A stretch of 7,641 nt of DNA, from assembly GCA_913031335.1 (NCBI GenBank), contig CAJWGI010000056.1, positions 1 to 7,641 of the forward strand, given 5' to 3'. The notes below the pieces were generated by a model. That model was not told the DNA's origin. It ran no database searches and saw only the letters and a list, made by a program, of their open reading frames with translations. The DNA is from an uncultured Anaerolineales bacterium (GTDB lineage: Bacteria > Chloroflexota > Anaerolineae > Anaerolineales > UBA11657). Positions 1 to 6,960 of the stretch are shown here, piece after piece. Position 1 is the stretch's first letter. Each line of letters opens with the position of its first letter. The translations under genes were made by a program, and so were the position numbers.

Positions 1-3000
1 TCTGGTCCAGTTGGCGACAAAGGCATCCAAGGCGATAAGCTAATTTCGGCGAGTGGAGCGGGATCTGCCCGAGAGTCTCAATGTGCCTGTGCGCGCGATT
101 TACCTCCTCAAGGGCAATCGCCGCTTCTGCGGCACCAAGGACAGCCTCGGCATCCCCTTGGCTGACACCAAGGGCGTTTTCAAAAGCCGCGATTGACTCC
201 TCCGCACGGCCCTGGCGCAGCAGCGCCTCGCCTAGTTTTTTCTGCAGGGCGGCATCATTAGGTTCTTCAAGGAGCGCTTTTTGCCATAGCGTGATGGCAT
301 GCGCCTCCTGCCCCTGCGACACAAGCGCGTCGCCGGCCCGACCGAGATTTACGTGCCGGCGGGCGCGACCGCTGTCAGGATCATCATGCGCCTCCGCCTG
401 CAGTACCTCTGCAGCGCGCAGGAATGTGGTGTGCGCGTTTTGGAACTGCCCGGCCTCCGATTGGGCGTCGGCCAGAGCCTCCAGCAAACTAGCGTTATTG
501 GGATCAATTTCAGACGCCTGACTAAAGGCACCGAGCGCAGCTTCGTTCTCGCCGAGCGCGATCAGGAAAACACCCAGTTGGTGATGGAATTCCGCATCGC
601 GGCCGTTTAGTTCGATCGCAAGCGTGATTGCGTCTCGTGCCTCTATCCAACGCTTCTCATTGGCATACACCTGCGCGAGCTGCGCGTGCGCGCTCGCATC
701 GTCCGGTTTGAGTGCCGCGGCCCGGTGAAGAAATTCGATTGATTGTTGGGCGTCGCCCGCGTTTGAAGATGCCTGCGCGGCCTGCTTCAGGGCAGTCACG
801 TCATCCGGCGCGAGGCGCAGGGTCCGCTCGAGCGCAGGCAACGCTTCCTCCCACATAGCTGCCTGCATGTATGCCTGCGCGATAGTCTTCTGCAGCGGAA
901 GTTCATCCGGGCTGCTGTCTGCGGCGGGCGCAAGTGCAGCGATGGCTGCCGCAGACAGGCCCAGCTCGAGGCAGCAGGTTCCTAGCCTTACGATGAGTTC
1001 GTTGTTCTCCGGCTGCAGCTTAATTGCGCGCTGATACACATCAAGCGCTGCGCGCCAGTCCTGTGCCTGCTCGAGCGTCTTGGCGTACGCACAAAGTGTG
1101 GGCACCTCGGCGTCATCGTCGTTCGCGACAGCCTCTAGGTTGGAACGGGCGAGGTCAAATTTATTCAGTTGCAGCGCCAACGTGCCGGCCTGTGCGGCAA
1201 GTGCTTTGGATTGCATCCCGGATGCCTGCGCGCGCTGCAACGCATCAAGCGCTGCGGCTGCATCCCCGGCGCCTTGCTGTGCTTGCCCCAGCGCGTGCCA
1301 TATGCTCGCATCCGCAGGGAGGTGTTCTGCCGCGCGTGTGAGCGCCTCCACCGAGCAGGCGTATTCGCCCTGCGCAAGCAGGGCTTTCCCGAGTTGTAAG
1401 TGGATGTTCCCATCTGTGGGGCGCAAACTGGCGGCCTGTCGCAGCGATTCGATGGCAGCGGTGGATTCTTCAGTCTCCAATTGCAAACGCGCGATATCAG
1501 TGAGGAGCACACCTTTGCTGTGCTTGTCATCGGCGTCAATGTTCTGCATGCCCGATTCAAGCGCGCTTCGTGCTCGCTCCAATTCGCCGCGCTCTTTGTG
1601 GAAGGACGCAATAGCGCGCCAGGGCCCATAGGACTGCGGCGCGAGTCGAGTCGCGGTCTGGAAATGTTCACCAGCGGCTTCATGCTCTCCGAGCGCGAGC
1701 AGCGATTGAGCCAACAGGGCGTGTACTTCGCCCGCGGTCGCGCGTTGGGCGCTGGAGGCACGATTGTCAATGTGATGCGTTTCAAGCAGCTTTGAACACA
1801 CCTCGCGCGTCTTCGCCGGCTCGCCGGCCCTGAGCGCACAGCGCCCAAGCCCGACTTGATAATCCGTTTGGTCAGGATTGGCATCAATCGACCGGACCCA
1901 GTGCGCAAGCGCCTGTTCATAATCAGGCGAAATCACAGCGTCGGTCGCCTCTAGCGCCCTTGCCATCGCCGCGCAGTTATCGGCGCCGTCAGTCTCAAGT
2001 GCGACCGCCCGAAAGGCAGCCTCGCGTGCATCCTGAATTCGCCCAGACGCGAGCAATTCCTGCGATTGCCGCGCAAGCAGTGTTGCCGGTGAAGACGTGA
2101 GCATGACCGCCTTCTCCAAGGCGGCGGCAGCCTTCTCATGAGCGCCCGCACTGTTTAGAATCTCCGCGCAGCGCTCCAATTCGCACACACTGTTTGCGCC
2201 TGAAATGACACCGGCCGCTGTTTGCGCTGCCAGTTCCACGTCACCGGCGGCCGATTGCGCACGCGCCAACGCTAGCTGGCCGCGCGGGGATTCGTCCCTT
2301 CCACGCGCGAGTGTCTCGAGCGCATCGGCGGGCTGCCCGAGGGCGATCCGGGCTTCGGCAATGCCGACGGAGGCCTCGCGGTCATCAACATCAAACATCT
2401 TAGCCTGCTCAAATGCGGCTAGAGCGCTGACGGCGTCGCCCGCCATGAGCGCCGCCTCGCCCACCCGCATTGCGAGTCCGGACGTCAGTGATTGCGCAGC
2501 CTGCAGCGAGCCCGCAAGATCGGAGCGCGCTGCAGGCTGCCCGGTTTCAAGCGCTAGCAGGCCGGCCTCGGTTTCGGTAGCCAATGCGTGCGCGGCGAGC
2601 ACAAGTGCGCTTTCATCAAACGTCTGTTTATCTTGCCGTTCACCAACATGGCTGCCGATCAGCGCGCACAGTTCATGCGCTCCGTGAGTGCGCAATGCCT
2701 GCGCCAACCACAGTTGCGCCCGAGGGGTCAAGCCCGGCACGGTGCGCTCGGCGAGAGCGCGCAGCTCGTCTCTAGTTTCGTTTGCATGCCACATGTGCAC
2801 AACGGCCTCAGTCAGACGCGGCGACCCCGCCTCCAGCAGCTCTGTGATGATAGGGTCGTCCTTCGCGAGCATTCCGTAAAGGCAGGTGAGGGGCAGTCGC
2901 CACAGCGGGGGGGATGCAGCAGCTGCTTGCACAATGCGCGCGCGGATGGCCTCGCTTTGCGTCAACTCTTGTCGCAAAGCCACTGCCGCGGCAGCAGCAT

Positions 3001-3352
3001 CTATCAAAACATCGCCCTTAATTGATGGAGCTAATTTTCCGATTTCAGCGAACAGAGGTGCGTACGCATCGTTCAGCCGCTCCCTCCCGGTCGTAGTCTC
3101 AGTGAGCCAGCACTGCGCGTCCGGTGCGGCATCAGGTTCCAGCACAGCTAGAGCCGTAAGGCCAACCGCACTGGGTCGCCATTTTTCCGCATCGGTGGCG
3201 TCAGGGCGCCCGAGCAACGCAGCGAGCACCTCTCGGCGGCGGCACAGCGCAAAGGTGGCCGGCTCCGCGTGCAGACGATGAACTATCTCCGACCAGGCGG
3301 ATTCAGGCAGCGCAGATGTTATTTCTCTGGTGACCTGATACGCGCTGAGCAT
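1..3352 (-). CDS. Very large tetratricopeptide repeat (TPR) protein, C-terminus outside window
   Basis: A single frame open without a stop from the ATG at 3352 to the left edge, giving at least 1117 residues. TPR proteins are helical scaffolds for protein-protein contacts; no enzymatic motif is visible. Residues 1 to about 290 are alpha-helical and rich in Ala, Leu and Glu, without clear repeats. From about 295 to 540 the repeats are degenerate (for example MRVGEAALMAGDAVSALAAF). From about 540 to the edge there are roughly 17 tandem 34-residue units with typical TPR positions, such as LQLGKALLAQGEYACSVEAL and HHQLGVFLIALGENEAALGA, often closing with LxPD or LxPE. No signal peptide or membrane segment is seen at the N-terminus, so it appears cytoplasmic. 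The ribosome binding site is weak, which suits translation coupled to the membrane protein ending nine bases upstream. Its likely promoter is the sigma-54 site at 3721-3736. An output domain could lie beyond the window. Confidence 0.9.
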   Translation of the reverse strand, partial: MLSAYQVTREITSALPESAWSEIVHRLHAEPATFALCRRREVLAALLGRPDATDAEKWRPSAVGLTALAVLEPDAAPDAQCWLTETTTGRERLNDAYAPLFAEIGKLAPSIKGDVLIDAAAAAVALRQELTQSEAIRARIVQAAAASPPLWRLPLTCLYGMLAKDDPIITELLEAGSPRLTEAVVHMWHANETRDELRALAERTVPGLTPRAQLWLAQALRTHGAHELCALIGSHVGERQDKQTFDESALVLAAHALATETEAGLLALETGQPAARSDLAGSLQAAQSLTSGLAMRVGEAALMAGDAVSALAAFEQAKMFDVDDREASVGIAEARIALGQPADALETLARGRDESPRGQLALARAQSAAGDVELAAQTAAGVISGANSVCELERCAEILNSAGAHEKAAAALEKAVMLTSSPATLLARQSQELLASGRIQDAREAAFRAVALETDGADNCAAMARALEATDAVISPDYEQALAHWVRSIDANPDQTDYQVGLGRCALRAGEPAKTREVCSKLLETHHIDNRASSAQRATAGEVHALLAQSLLALGEHEAAGEHFQTATRLAPQSYGPWRAIASFHKERGELERARSALESGMQNIDADDKHSKGVLLTDIARLQLETEESTAAIESLRQAASLRPTDGNIHLQLGKALLAQGEYACSVEALTRAAEHLPADASIWHALGQAQQGAGDAAAALDALQRAQASGMQSKALAAQAGTLALQLNKFDLARSNLEAVANDDDAEVPTLCAYAKTLEQAQDWRAALDVYQRAIKLQPENNELIVRLGTCCLELGLSAAAIAALAPAADSSPDELPLQKTIAQAYMQAAMWEEALPALERTLRLAPDDVTALKQAAQASSNAGDAQQSIEFLHRAAALKPDDASAHAQLAQVYANEKRWIEARDAITLAIELNGRDAEFHHQLGVFLIALGENEAALGAFSQASEIDPNNASLLEALADAQSEAGQFQNAHTTFLRAAEVLQAEAHDDPDSGRARRHVNLGRAGDALVSQGQEAHAITLWQKALLEEPNDAALQKKLGEALLRQGRAEESIAAFENALGVSQGDAEAVLGAAEAAIALEEVNRAHRHIETLGQIPLHSPKLAYRLGCLCRQLDQ

Positions 3353-3361
3353 CGGGAAGGT

Positions 3362-3673
3362 TTATCTCACAACCCAGTAGGCCGCCATCATGAAGAACAA
3401 ACCCACTAGGACGAGGAACGCGCCGACGCCTGCCGATGTGCGCACCAGTTGGTTCACGGCGTTGAGCAGCTGCGTTGCCGTCTGGGTGATGACACTGACA
3501 TTCTCGCGCAGGCCTTTCTGGCCGATACGGGCTGACTGTGTGGCCAGCGCCCTCGCCGCGGGCGTAAACTCGCGTGCGAGCAACTTCCGCAGACCCGCGA
3601 CCAGAAAGACAACGCCGAAAAGCAGTTGGAGCGCCGCAATTAATATACGCATATTCTCTGTATTGAAAAACAT
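3362..3673 (-). CDS. Small two-helix membrane protein of unknown function
   Basis: A 103-residue protein that I do not recognise as a named family. It has a hydrophobic segment at about residues 8-28 (MRILIAALQLLFGVVFLVAG), a hydrophilic, probably helical middle of about 50 residues, and a second hydrophobic segment at about 80-102 ending in AAYWVVR. The two helices form a hairpin in the membrane. The positive residues after the first helix (RKLLAR) suggest that the linker is cytoplasmic by the positive-inside rule, although the final arginine leaves topology open. The linker has regularly spaced hydrophobic and small residues (ITQTATQLLNAVNQLV), possibly a short coiled coil. The ATG at 3673 is preferred because of the ribosome binding site and because the sigma-54 promoter lies within any longer version. 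The TPR gene starts nine bases after its stop, so the two are probably co-transcribed and may act together, for example with this protein as a membrane anchor (inference). Confidence 0.82.
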   Translation of the reverse strand: MFFNTENMRILIAALQLLFGVVFLVAGLRKLLAREFTPAARALATQSARIGQKGLRENVSVITQTATQLLNAVNQLVRTSAGVGAFLVLVGLFFMMAAYWVVR

Positions 3674-3680
3674 TAGAAGA

Positions 3681-3685
3681 ACCTC
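3681..3685 (-). promoter_or_regulatory. Ribosome binding site of the small membrane protein
   Basis: GAGGT lies seven bases before the ATG at 3673, good Shine-Dalgarno spacing. It decides this start over two alternatives: an upstream ATG at 3763, which would precede the predicted transcription start, and an internal ATG at 3652, which has only a weak purine stretch before it. Confidence 0.7.
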
Positions 3686-3720
3686 GATAACCTTGCCGGC
3701 CGGACCGATGCGTTCTGTTG

Positions 3721-3736
3721 TGCAAGAAGCATGCCA
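3721..3736 (-). promoter_or_regulatory. Sigma-54 (-24/-12) promoter driving the membrane protein and TPR genes
   Basis: Read on the minus strand, the site is TGGCATG-CTTC-TTGCA. Against the sigma-54 consensus TGGCACG-N4-TTGCW it matches 11 of 12 defined positions, the exception being T for C at the sixth base. The GG and GC doublets have the required spacing. Transcription would start near 3710, giving a leader of roughly 37 bases before the ATG at 3673. It sits in the only intergenic gap of the window, points at the downstream genes, and lies right beside genes for sigma-54 and a sigma-54 activator. The match is seen directly; its activity is inferred. Confidence 0.82.
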
Positions 3737-3749
3737 TCGGGCATGGCTT
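3727..3749. repeat. Inverted repeat overlapping the -24 element
   Basis: On the plus strand, arms CATGCC (3730-3735) and GGCATG (3740-3745) flank a four-base loop. Pairing can extend on both sides (AAG with CTT) if one base is bulged. The repeat lies between the regulator stop and the sigma-54 promoter and covers most of its -24 half. There is no T-run after the stem in the minus direction, so it is not a standard intrinsic terminator, though it may act as a weak one for the rpoN-kinase-regulator transcript. A protein-binding dyad is the other possibility. No function is demonstrated. Confidence 0.45.
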
Positions 3750-3778
3750 ACATGCTGGCGCAAAGTGTGGATTGGGAT

Positions 3779-4957
3779 TCAGGCGGTTGCGGTTTGGCGG
3801 ATTTCTTCGAGGATGTGTGCGAGGTCAATCTCGGCGCCATCACAGAGCAAGAGGGCACGTTCGAGTGTGTTGCGCAGTTCGCGAATATTGCCCGGCCAGC
3901 GATACGACTTTAGCGCGCTCATGACGCGGGGGCGCACCCCGGTGACGTCCTTACCGTAATCGGGGGCAAGGTTGCGGATGAAGGCGCCGGTCAGGGCGGG
4001 GATATCCTCCACGCGTTCGCGCAGGGGTGGCATTTTTATTTCAACCACCTTCAGCCGCCAGTACAGATCCTCGCGGAAGTCACCATCATCTACCATCTTT
4101 GGAATGTCTCTGTTGGTGGCGGTAATCAAACGGAAATCAACCCCAATTTCCTTAGTGCCGCCAACGCGTCGGATGACATGCTCCTCCAGAGCTCGAAGCA
4201 GTTTCGCCTGCAAGGCCGCCTTCATTGTGGAAATCTCGTCCAGAAAGAGGGTACTGCCGTCCGCGACTTCCATCAGACCCAGTTTGCGCTTGTTGCCGGC
4301 CCCGGTGAAGGCGTTGGCCTCATGTCCGAAGAGCTCACTTTCGAGCATGTGTTCAGATATAGCCGCGCAATTGATGGTGACACAGGCTTTTTCAGCGCGT
4401 GGGCTTTGCGCATGCAGCAGCCCCGCCACCATACTTTTCCCGGTGCCGGTCTCGCCAGTCAGCAAGACGTTTGCCGGCGTGGGGCCTACGCGTCCAATCA
4501 GGTCGTTCACTTCATTCATGGCCGCCGCCGAGCTCTCAACCCAGTACTCTCCCGAGCGGCGTTCGCGGCGCAACAGCGCAAGCTCGCGATGCAACGCAAC
4601 GTGTTCGTCGGCATTTTCCAGCGAGCGCAGCAGTCGCGCCGCGTCTATCGGCTTGGACATGAAGTCAAAGGCGCCGTTTTGCATCGCCTCCACGGCCATG
4701 TCAATGTCCCCGTATCCGGTGGCAACAATTACCGGCACCCAGGGCTGTTCTGTCACCAGCCGGTCTAGCAAGGTGAAGCCATTTCCATCCGGCAGTGTTA
4801 CGTCCAGCAGCACCACGTCTGCTGCGGCCTGATCCAAAACCTTATGCGCGCCAGCCAGAGTCTCCGCCTCCACGGTTTCGTAGCTTTTTTTCGCGAGAAT
4901 CTTGGCGATAAATTCCCGCGGCGTGGGCTCATCTTCAACAATCATAACGGTGGTCAT
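3779..4957 (-). CDS. Sigma-54-dependent response regulator lacking a DNA-binding domain (FlgR/CtcC-like)
   Basis: A 392-residue NtrC-family activator that would use ATP hydrolysis to remodel the sigma-54 holoenzyme. The receiver domain (about 1-120) has the acidic pocket E8/D9, phosphoacceptor D52 in LLDVTLPDG, T80 and K102. The AAA+ domain (about 140-370) has Walker A GETGTGKS (168-175), the sigma-54-contacting loop written NAFTGA (215-220) instead of GAFTGA, Walker B LFLDEI (237-242), an arginine-rich REDLYWRL (295-302), and sensor II WPGNIRELRN (354-363). The protein stops only about 30 residues after sensor II, with no Fis-type helix-turn-helix. Family members with a DNA-binding domain are usually about 440-480 residues. 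FlgR of Helicobacter and CtcC of Chlamydia have the same shortened layout. The start is supported by GGGGAG eight bases upstream (4971-4966) and by the one-base overlap with the kinase stop. It is the obvious phosphorylation partner of the upstream kinase. Confidence 0.95.
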   Translation of the reverse strand: MTTVMIVEDEPTPREFIAKILAKKSYETVEAETLAGAHKVLDQAAADVVLLDVTLPDGNGFTLLDRLVTEQPWVPVIVATGYGDIDMAVEAMQNGAFDFMSKPIDAARLLRSLENADEHVALHRELALLRRERRSGEYWVESSAAAMNEVNDLIGRVGPTPANVLLTGETGTGKSMVAGLLHAQSPRAEKACVTINCAAISEHMLESELFGHEANAFTGAGNKRKLGLMEVADGSTLFLDEISTMKAALQAKLLRALEEHVIRRVGGTKEIGVDFRLITATNRDIPKMVDDGDFREDLYWRLKVVEIKMPPLRERVEDIPALTGAFIRNLAPDYGKDVTGVRPRVMSALKSYRWPGNIRELRNTLERALLLCDGAEIDLAHILEEIRQTATA

Positions 4958-6960
4958 TACGTATTCTCCCCGGACGGCGCTGCCGGAAGCACAACCATGA
5001 ACACGGTACCGATGGTCGGCGTACTCTCCACTGAAAGTGTACCCCGATGGGCGTTGACAATGCGCTGCGATATTGCCAGTCCCAGTCCGGTACCCTCCCG
5101 CTTCGTAGTGTAAAACGGATTAAACACCTGCTCCTTAACATCCGGGGGCATGCCGGGGCCGCTGTCCGCAATGTTTATTTGCACATGCTCGCCGCGCAAC
5201 TCCAACTGCGGGAGGGCCGGCTGCACAGTGACAGTCACCGTGCCGCCATCGACATCCATTGCGTGCATGGCATTGGAGAGCAGGTTAGTGAACACCTGCT
5301 CCATTTGGTCCGTGTCTGCCAGAGCAGGTGGTGTGCTTTCGTCAACTTCCACATCCAGTTTAATTCCCCGGCCGTGCAGACGCTCCCGCCAACGCTCGGC
5401 GAGTGCCCTGACGCCCGCACCCAGATCTGCCGCTTCGATTACAAGTTCTTTCGGCTTGACGATAAGCAGAATATCCTGCAGCAGACGGCTGATGCGCGTA
5501 GTCTCATCCAGAATCGATTCAACCGATTCTTGCAACCCATCCTCAGCCCCCAGTTGCATCTGAAGATACTGCAGCCCGGTCGTGATTCCATTTAGCGGAT
5601 TGCGGATTTCATGCGCAAAAATAGCGGATAAATCCCCGAGGATGGCGCGCTGCTCGAGGTGCTGTGCCTTGGCCTCCATCGCTTTGCGTTCGGAGTGGTC
5701 GCTGATAGTAATCAGGCCGCCGGTGTTGCCCGGCTCATGCCCCCGAACGGGCACGGCGCGCAGCTGCACATGCACCTCGAGGCCGTCCCTGCGCACAAGG
5801 GATATGTCGTTCCCGCCATAGGCCTCGCCTTTTCGCAGAGCCGCGAGCACCGCGCCTGCAACCGGCTGGGCGGCGACGAGAACGTCGCGCAACGGCATTC
5901 CCACTATTTCGGGCTGTTGATAACCAAGCAATCTTTCAGCCGGCGCATTAATGCGCTCGATCTTCCCCTCGGCATTGAGAGTGATTACACCATCGCCGGT
6001 TGCCTGCAGCAACGCACGCCAGCGCCGCTCCACCTTTTGTTCGTGCAGCGAATGCGCGTGAGCGGCCTGCAACCTACCGTGCAGCTCCATGAACACAGTC
6101 AGGGTGCGCGCGGCCACTTCCATGCGCGCAGGCCCTCTCAGCGCAGCCCGAGCGCCCGTCTGATAAAGCGCAACCAGCACCCCGCTGCATCCAACGCGGT
6201 CACCGAGCGGGTGAGCCAGCAACACCTCGTGTCCCCGGTCGCGGGCCATGCGCGCAAGCACAGACGCAGCCGGTGTGGCCGCGCGCCATTCAAATAACGC
6301 GGGACCCACGGCCGCATCGGTCGCCTCTACGGAATTGGGGAATCCACCTTCAGGCGCGGCGGCCAGCAGCGTAAAGCCGGGCTGAACGGTCGCCGAATAA
6401 AGCGCCACACTATCTGCTCCGAGGAAAACCCGACACAATGGCACGGCGTCCGCTAGCGCATCAGAGGATGGAGTTTGCAGTAGGGCGATGAGCGCAGCTA
6501 AGGAATGCAGCGCTCGGCCACTTTCGTCGGCGACGGCGCCCTCGGGGTCGTCGCCGGTTTGCGCGTGCGGCGTGAGCAACAGCATAAGCAACTCTTCGCT
6601 CTCGGCGGCGCGGGCGGCGCGCACGTTTAATTGCACGGCCTCATCTGCGTGCGTACGTAGCGTCACGTCTGCGAAATCGCGGGTGACGCCCGGCTCGAGC
6701 GCGGACAGGTGTTGCAGAAGGCCGTCTTCCTTATTAGGAGATATTAAATCGGACAGGGCAAACGCGCGCAATTCCGGCCGCGAGTACCCGGTCAGCTTCA
6801 AGGCCTTAAGATTTGCGTCGCAGATTTCCCCGCCGGGGAGCGTGGCAAACAGCACCGCCCGCTCTTGATTCTCTAGCAGTAAGCGGTAGCTTTCGTCATT
6901 CCGCACAGAAGAAAGTCCCGAGAGTAGAGAGAGGGACCTTCCTAGGCGGGTTGCCGTCAT
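4957..6960 (-). CDS. Soluble PAS-GAF-PAS sensor histidine kinase (NtrB-like)
   Basis: A 667-residue two-component kinase that should autophosphorylate a histidine and pass the phosphate to the regulator encoded next. Regions read from the sequence: a PAS-like domain (about 20-130), a GAF-like domain (about 150-300), a second PAS domain (about 313-430), then the dimerisation and phosphoacceptor domain with H-box AHEIRNPLNG and H450 (codon 5613-5611). The ATPase domain follows, with an N-box around N559-N563, G1 box DSGPGMP (599-605), F-box NPFYTTKREG and G2 box GTGLGL (623-628). No membrane segment or signal peptide is visible, so the sensing is cytoplasmic; the ligand is unknown. I chose the ATG at 6960 because it overlaps the rpoN stop by one base (TGATG); an upstream in-frame ATG at 7062 would extend about 100 bases into rpoN. 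The stop TAA overlaps the regulator ATG by one base. The H-box resembles the NtrB/AtoS/FlgS type that pairs with sigma-54 activators. Confidence 0.93.
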   Translation of the reverse strand: MTATRLGRSLSLLSGLSSVRNDESYRLLLENQERAVLFATLPGGEICDANLKALKLTGYSRPELRAFALSDLISPNKEDGLLQHLSALEPGVTRDFADVTLRTHADEAVQLNVRAARAAESEELLMLLLTPHAQTGDDPEGAVADESGRALHSLAALIALLQTPSSDALADAVPLCRVFLGADSVALYSATVQPGFTLLAAAPEGGFPNSVEATDAAVGPALFEWRAATPAASVLARMARDRGHEVLLAHPLGDRVGCSGVLVALYQTGARAALRGPARMEVAARTLTVFMELHGRLQAAHAHSLHEQKVERRWRALLQATGDGVITLNAEGKIERINAPAERLLGYQQPEIVGMPLRDVLVAAQPVAGAVLAALRKGEAYGGNDISLVRRDGLEVHVQLRAVPVRGHEPGNTGGLITISDHSERKAMEAKAQHLEQRAILGDLSAIFAHEIRNPLNGITTGLQYLQMQLGAEDGLQESVESILDETTRISRLLQDILLIVKPKELVIEAADLGAGVRALAERWRERLHGRGIKLDVEVDESTPPALADTDQMEQVFTNLLSNAMHAMDVDGGTVTVTVQPALPQLELRGEHVQINIADSGPGMPPDVKEQVFNPFYTTKREGTGLGLAISQRIVNAHRGTLSVESTPTIGTVFMVVLPAAPSGENT
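4964..4971 (-). promoter_or_regulatory. Ribosome binding site of the response regulator
   Basis: GGGGAGAA lies inside the 3' end of the kinase gene, with GGGGAG eight bases before the regulator ATG at 4957. It fixes that start and, together with the TAATG overlap, suggests coupled translation. Confidence 0.75.

Noticed and set aside
1165..1920. A 251-residue minus-strand open frame rich in Arg and Pro.
   Set aside because: It is a shadow of the TPR gene: the other minus frame gives regular TPR units across the whole interval with no stop.
2073..2087. A second sigma-54-like site on the minus strand (GGCAACACTGCTTGC).
   Set aside because: The spacing between the GG and GC doublets is one base too long, and it lies inside the TPR coding sequence.
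2205..3281. Several plus-strand open frames of 60-160 residues rich in Ala, Ser and Arg.
   Set aside because: All are antisense to the TPR gene, overlap each other in different frames, and show no motif.
3303..3737. A 144-residue minus-strand open frame overlapping the membrane protein.
   Set aside because: It is in another frame of the membrane protein and the TPR N-terminus, with arginine-rich low-quality composition and no recognisable domain.
3674..3763. Upstream in-frame ATG at 3763 that would make the membrane protein 133 residues.
   Set aside because: The extra 30 residues are not hydrophobic, contain the sigma-54 promoter and predicted transcription start, and lack a good ribosome binding site, whereas the ATG at 3673 has one.
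3674..3778. A standard intrinsic terminator after the regulator gene.
   Set aside because: The only hairpin there has no following T-run, so I list it as an inverted repeat of uncertain role.
3972..4832. A 286-residue plus-strand open frame.
   Set aside because: It lies antisense to the AAA+ regulator, whose motifs are complete. Its Ser/Arg-rich composition is typical of an antisense shadow in a GC-rich gene.
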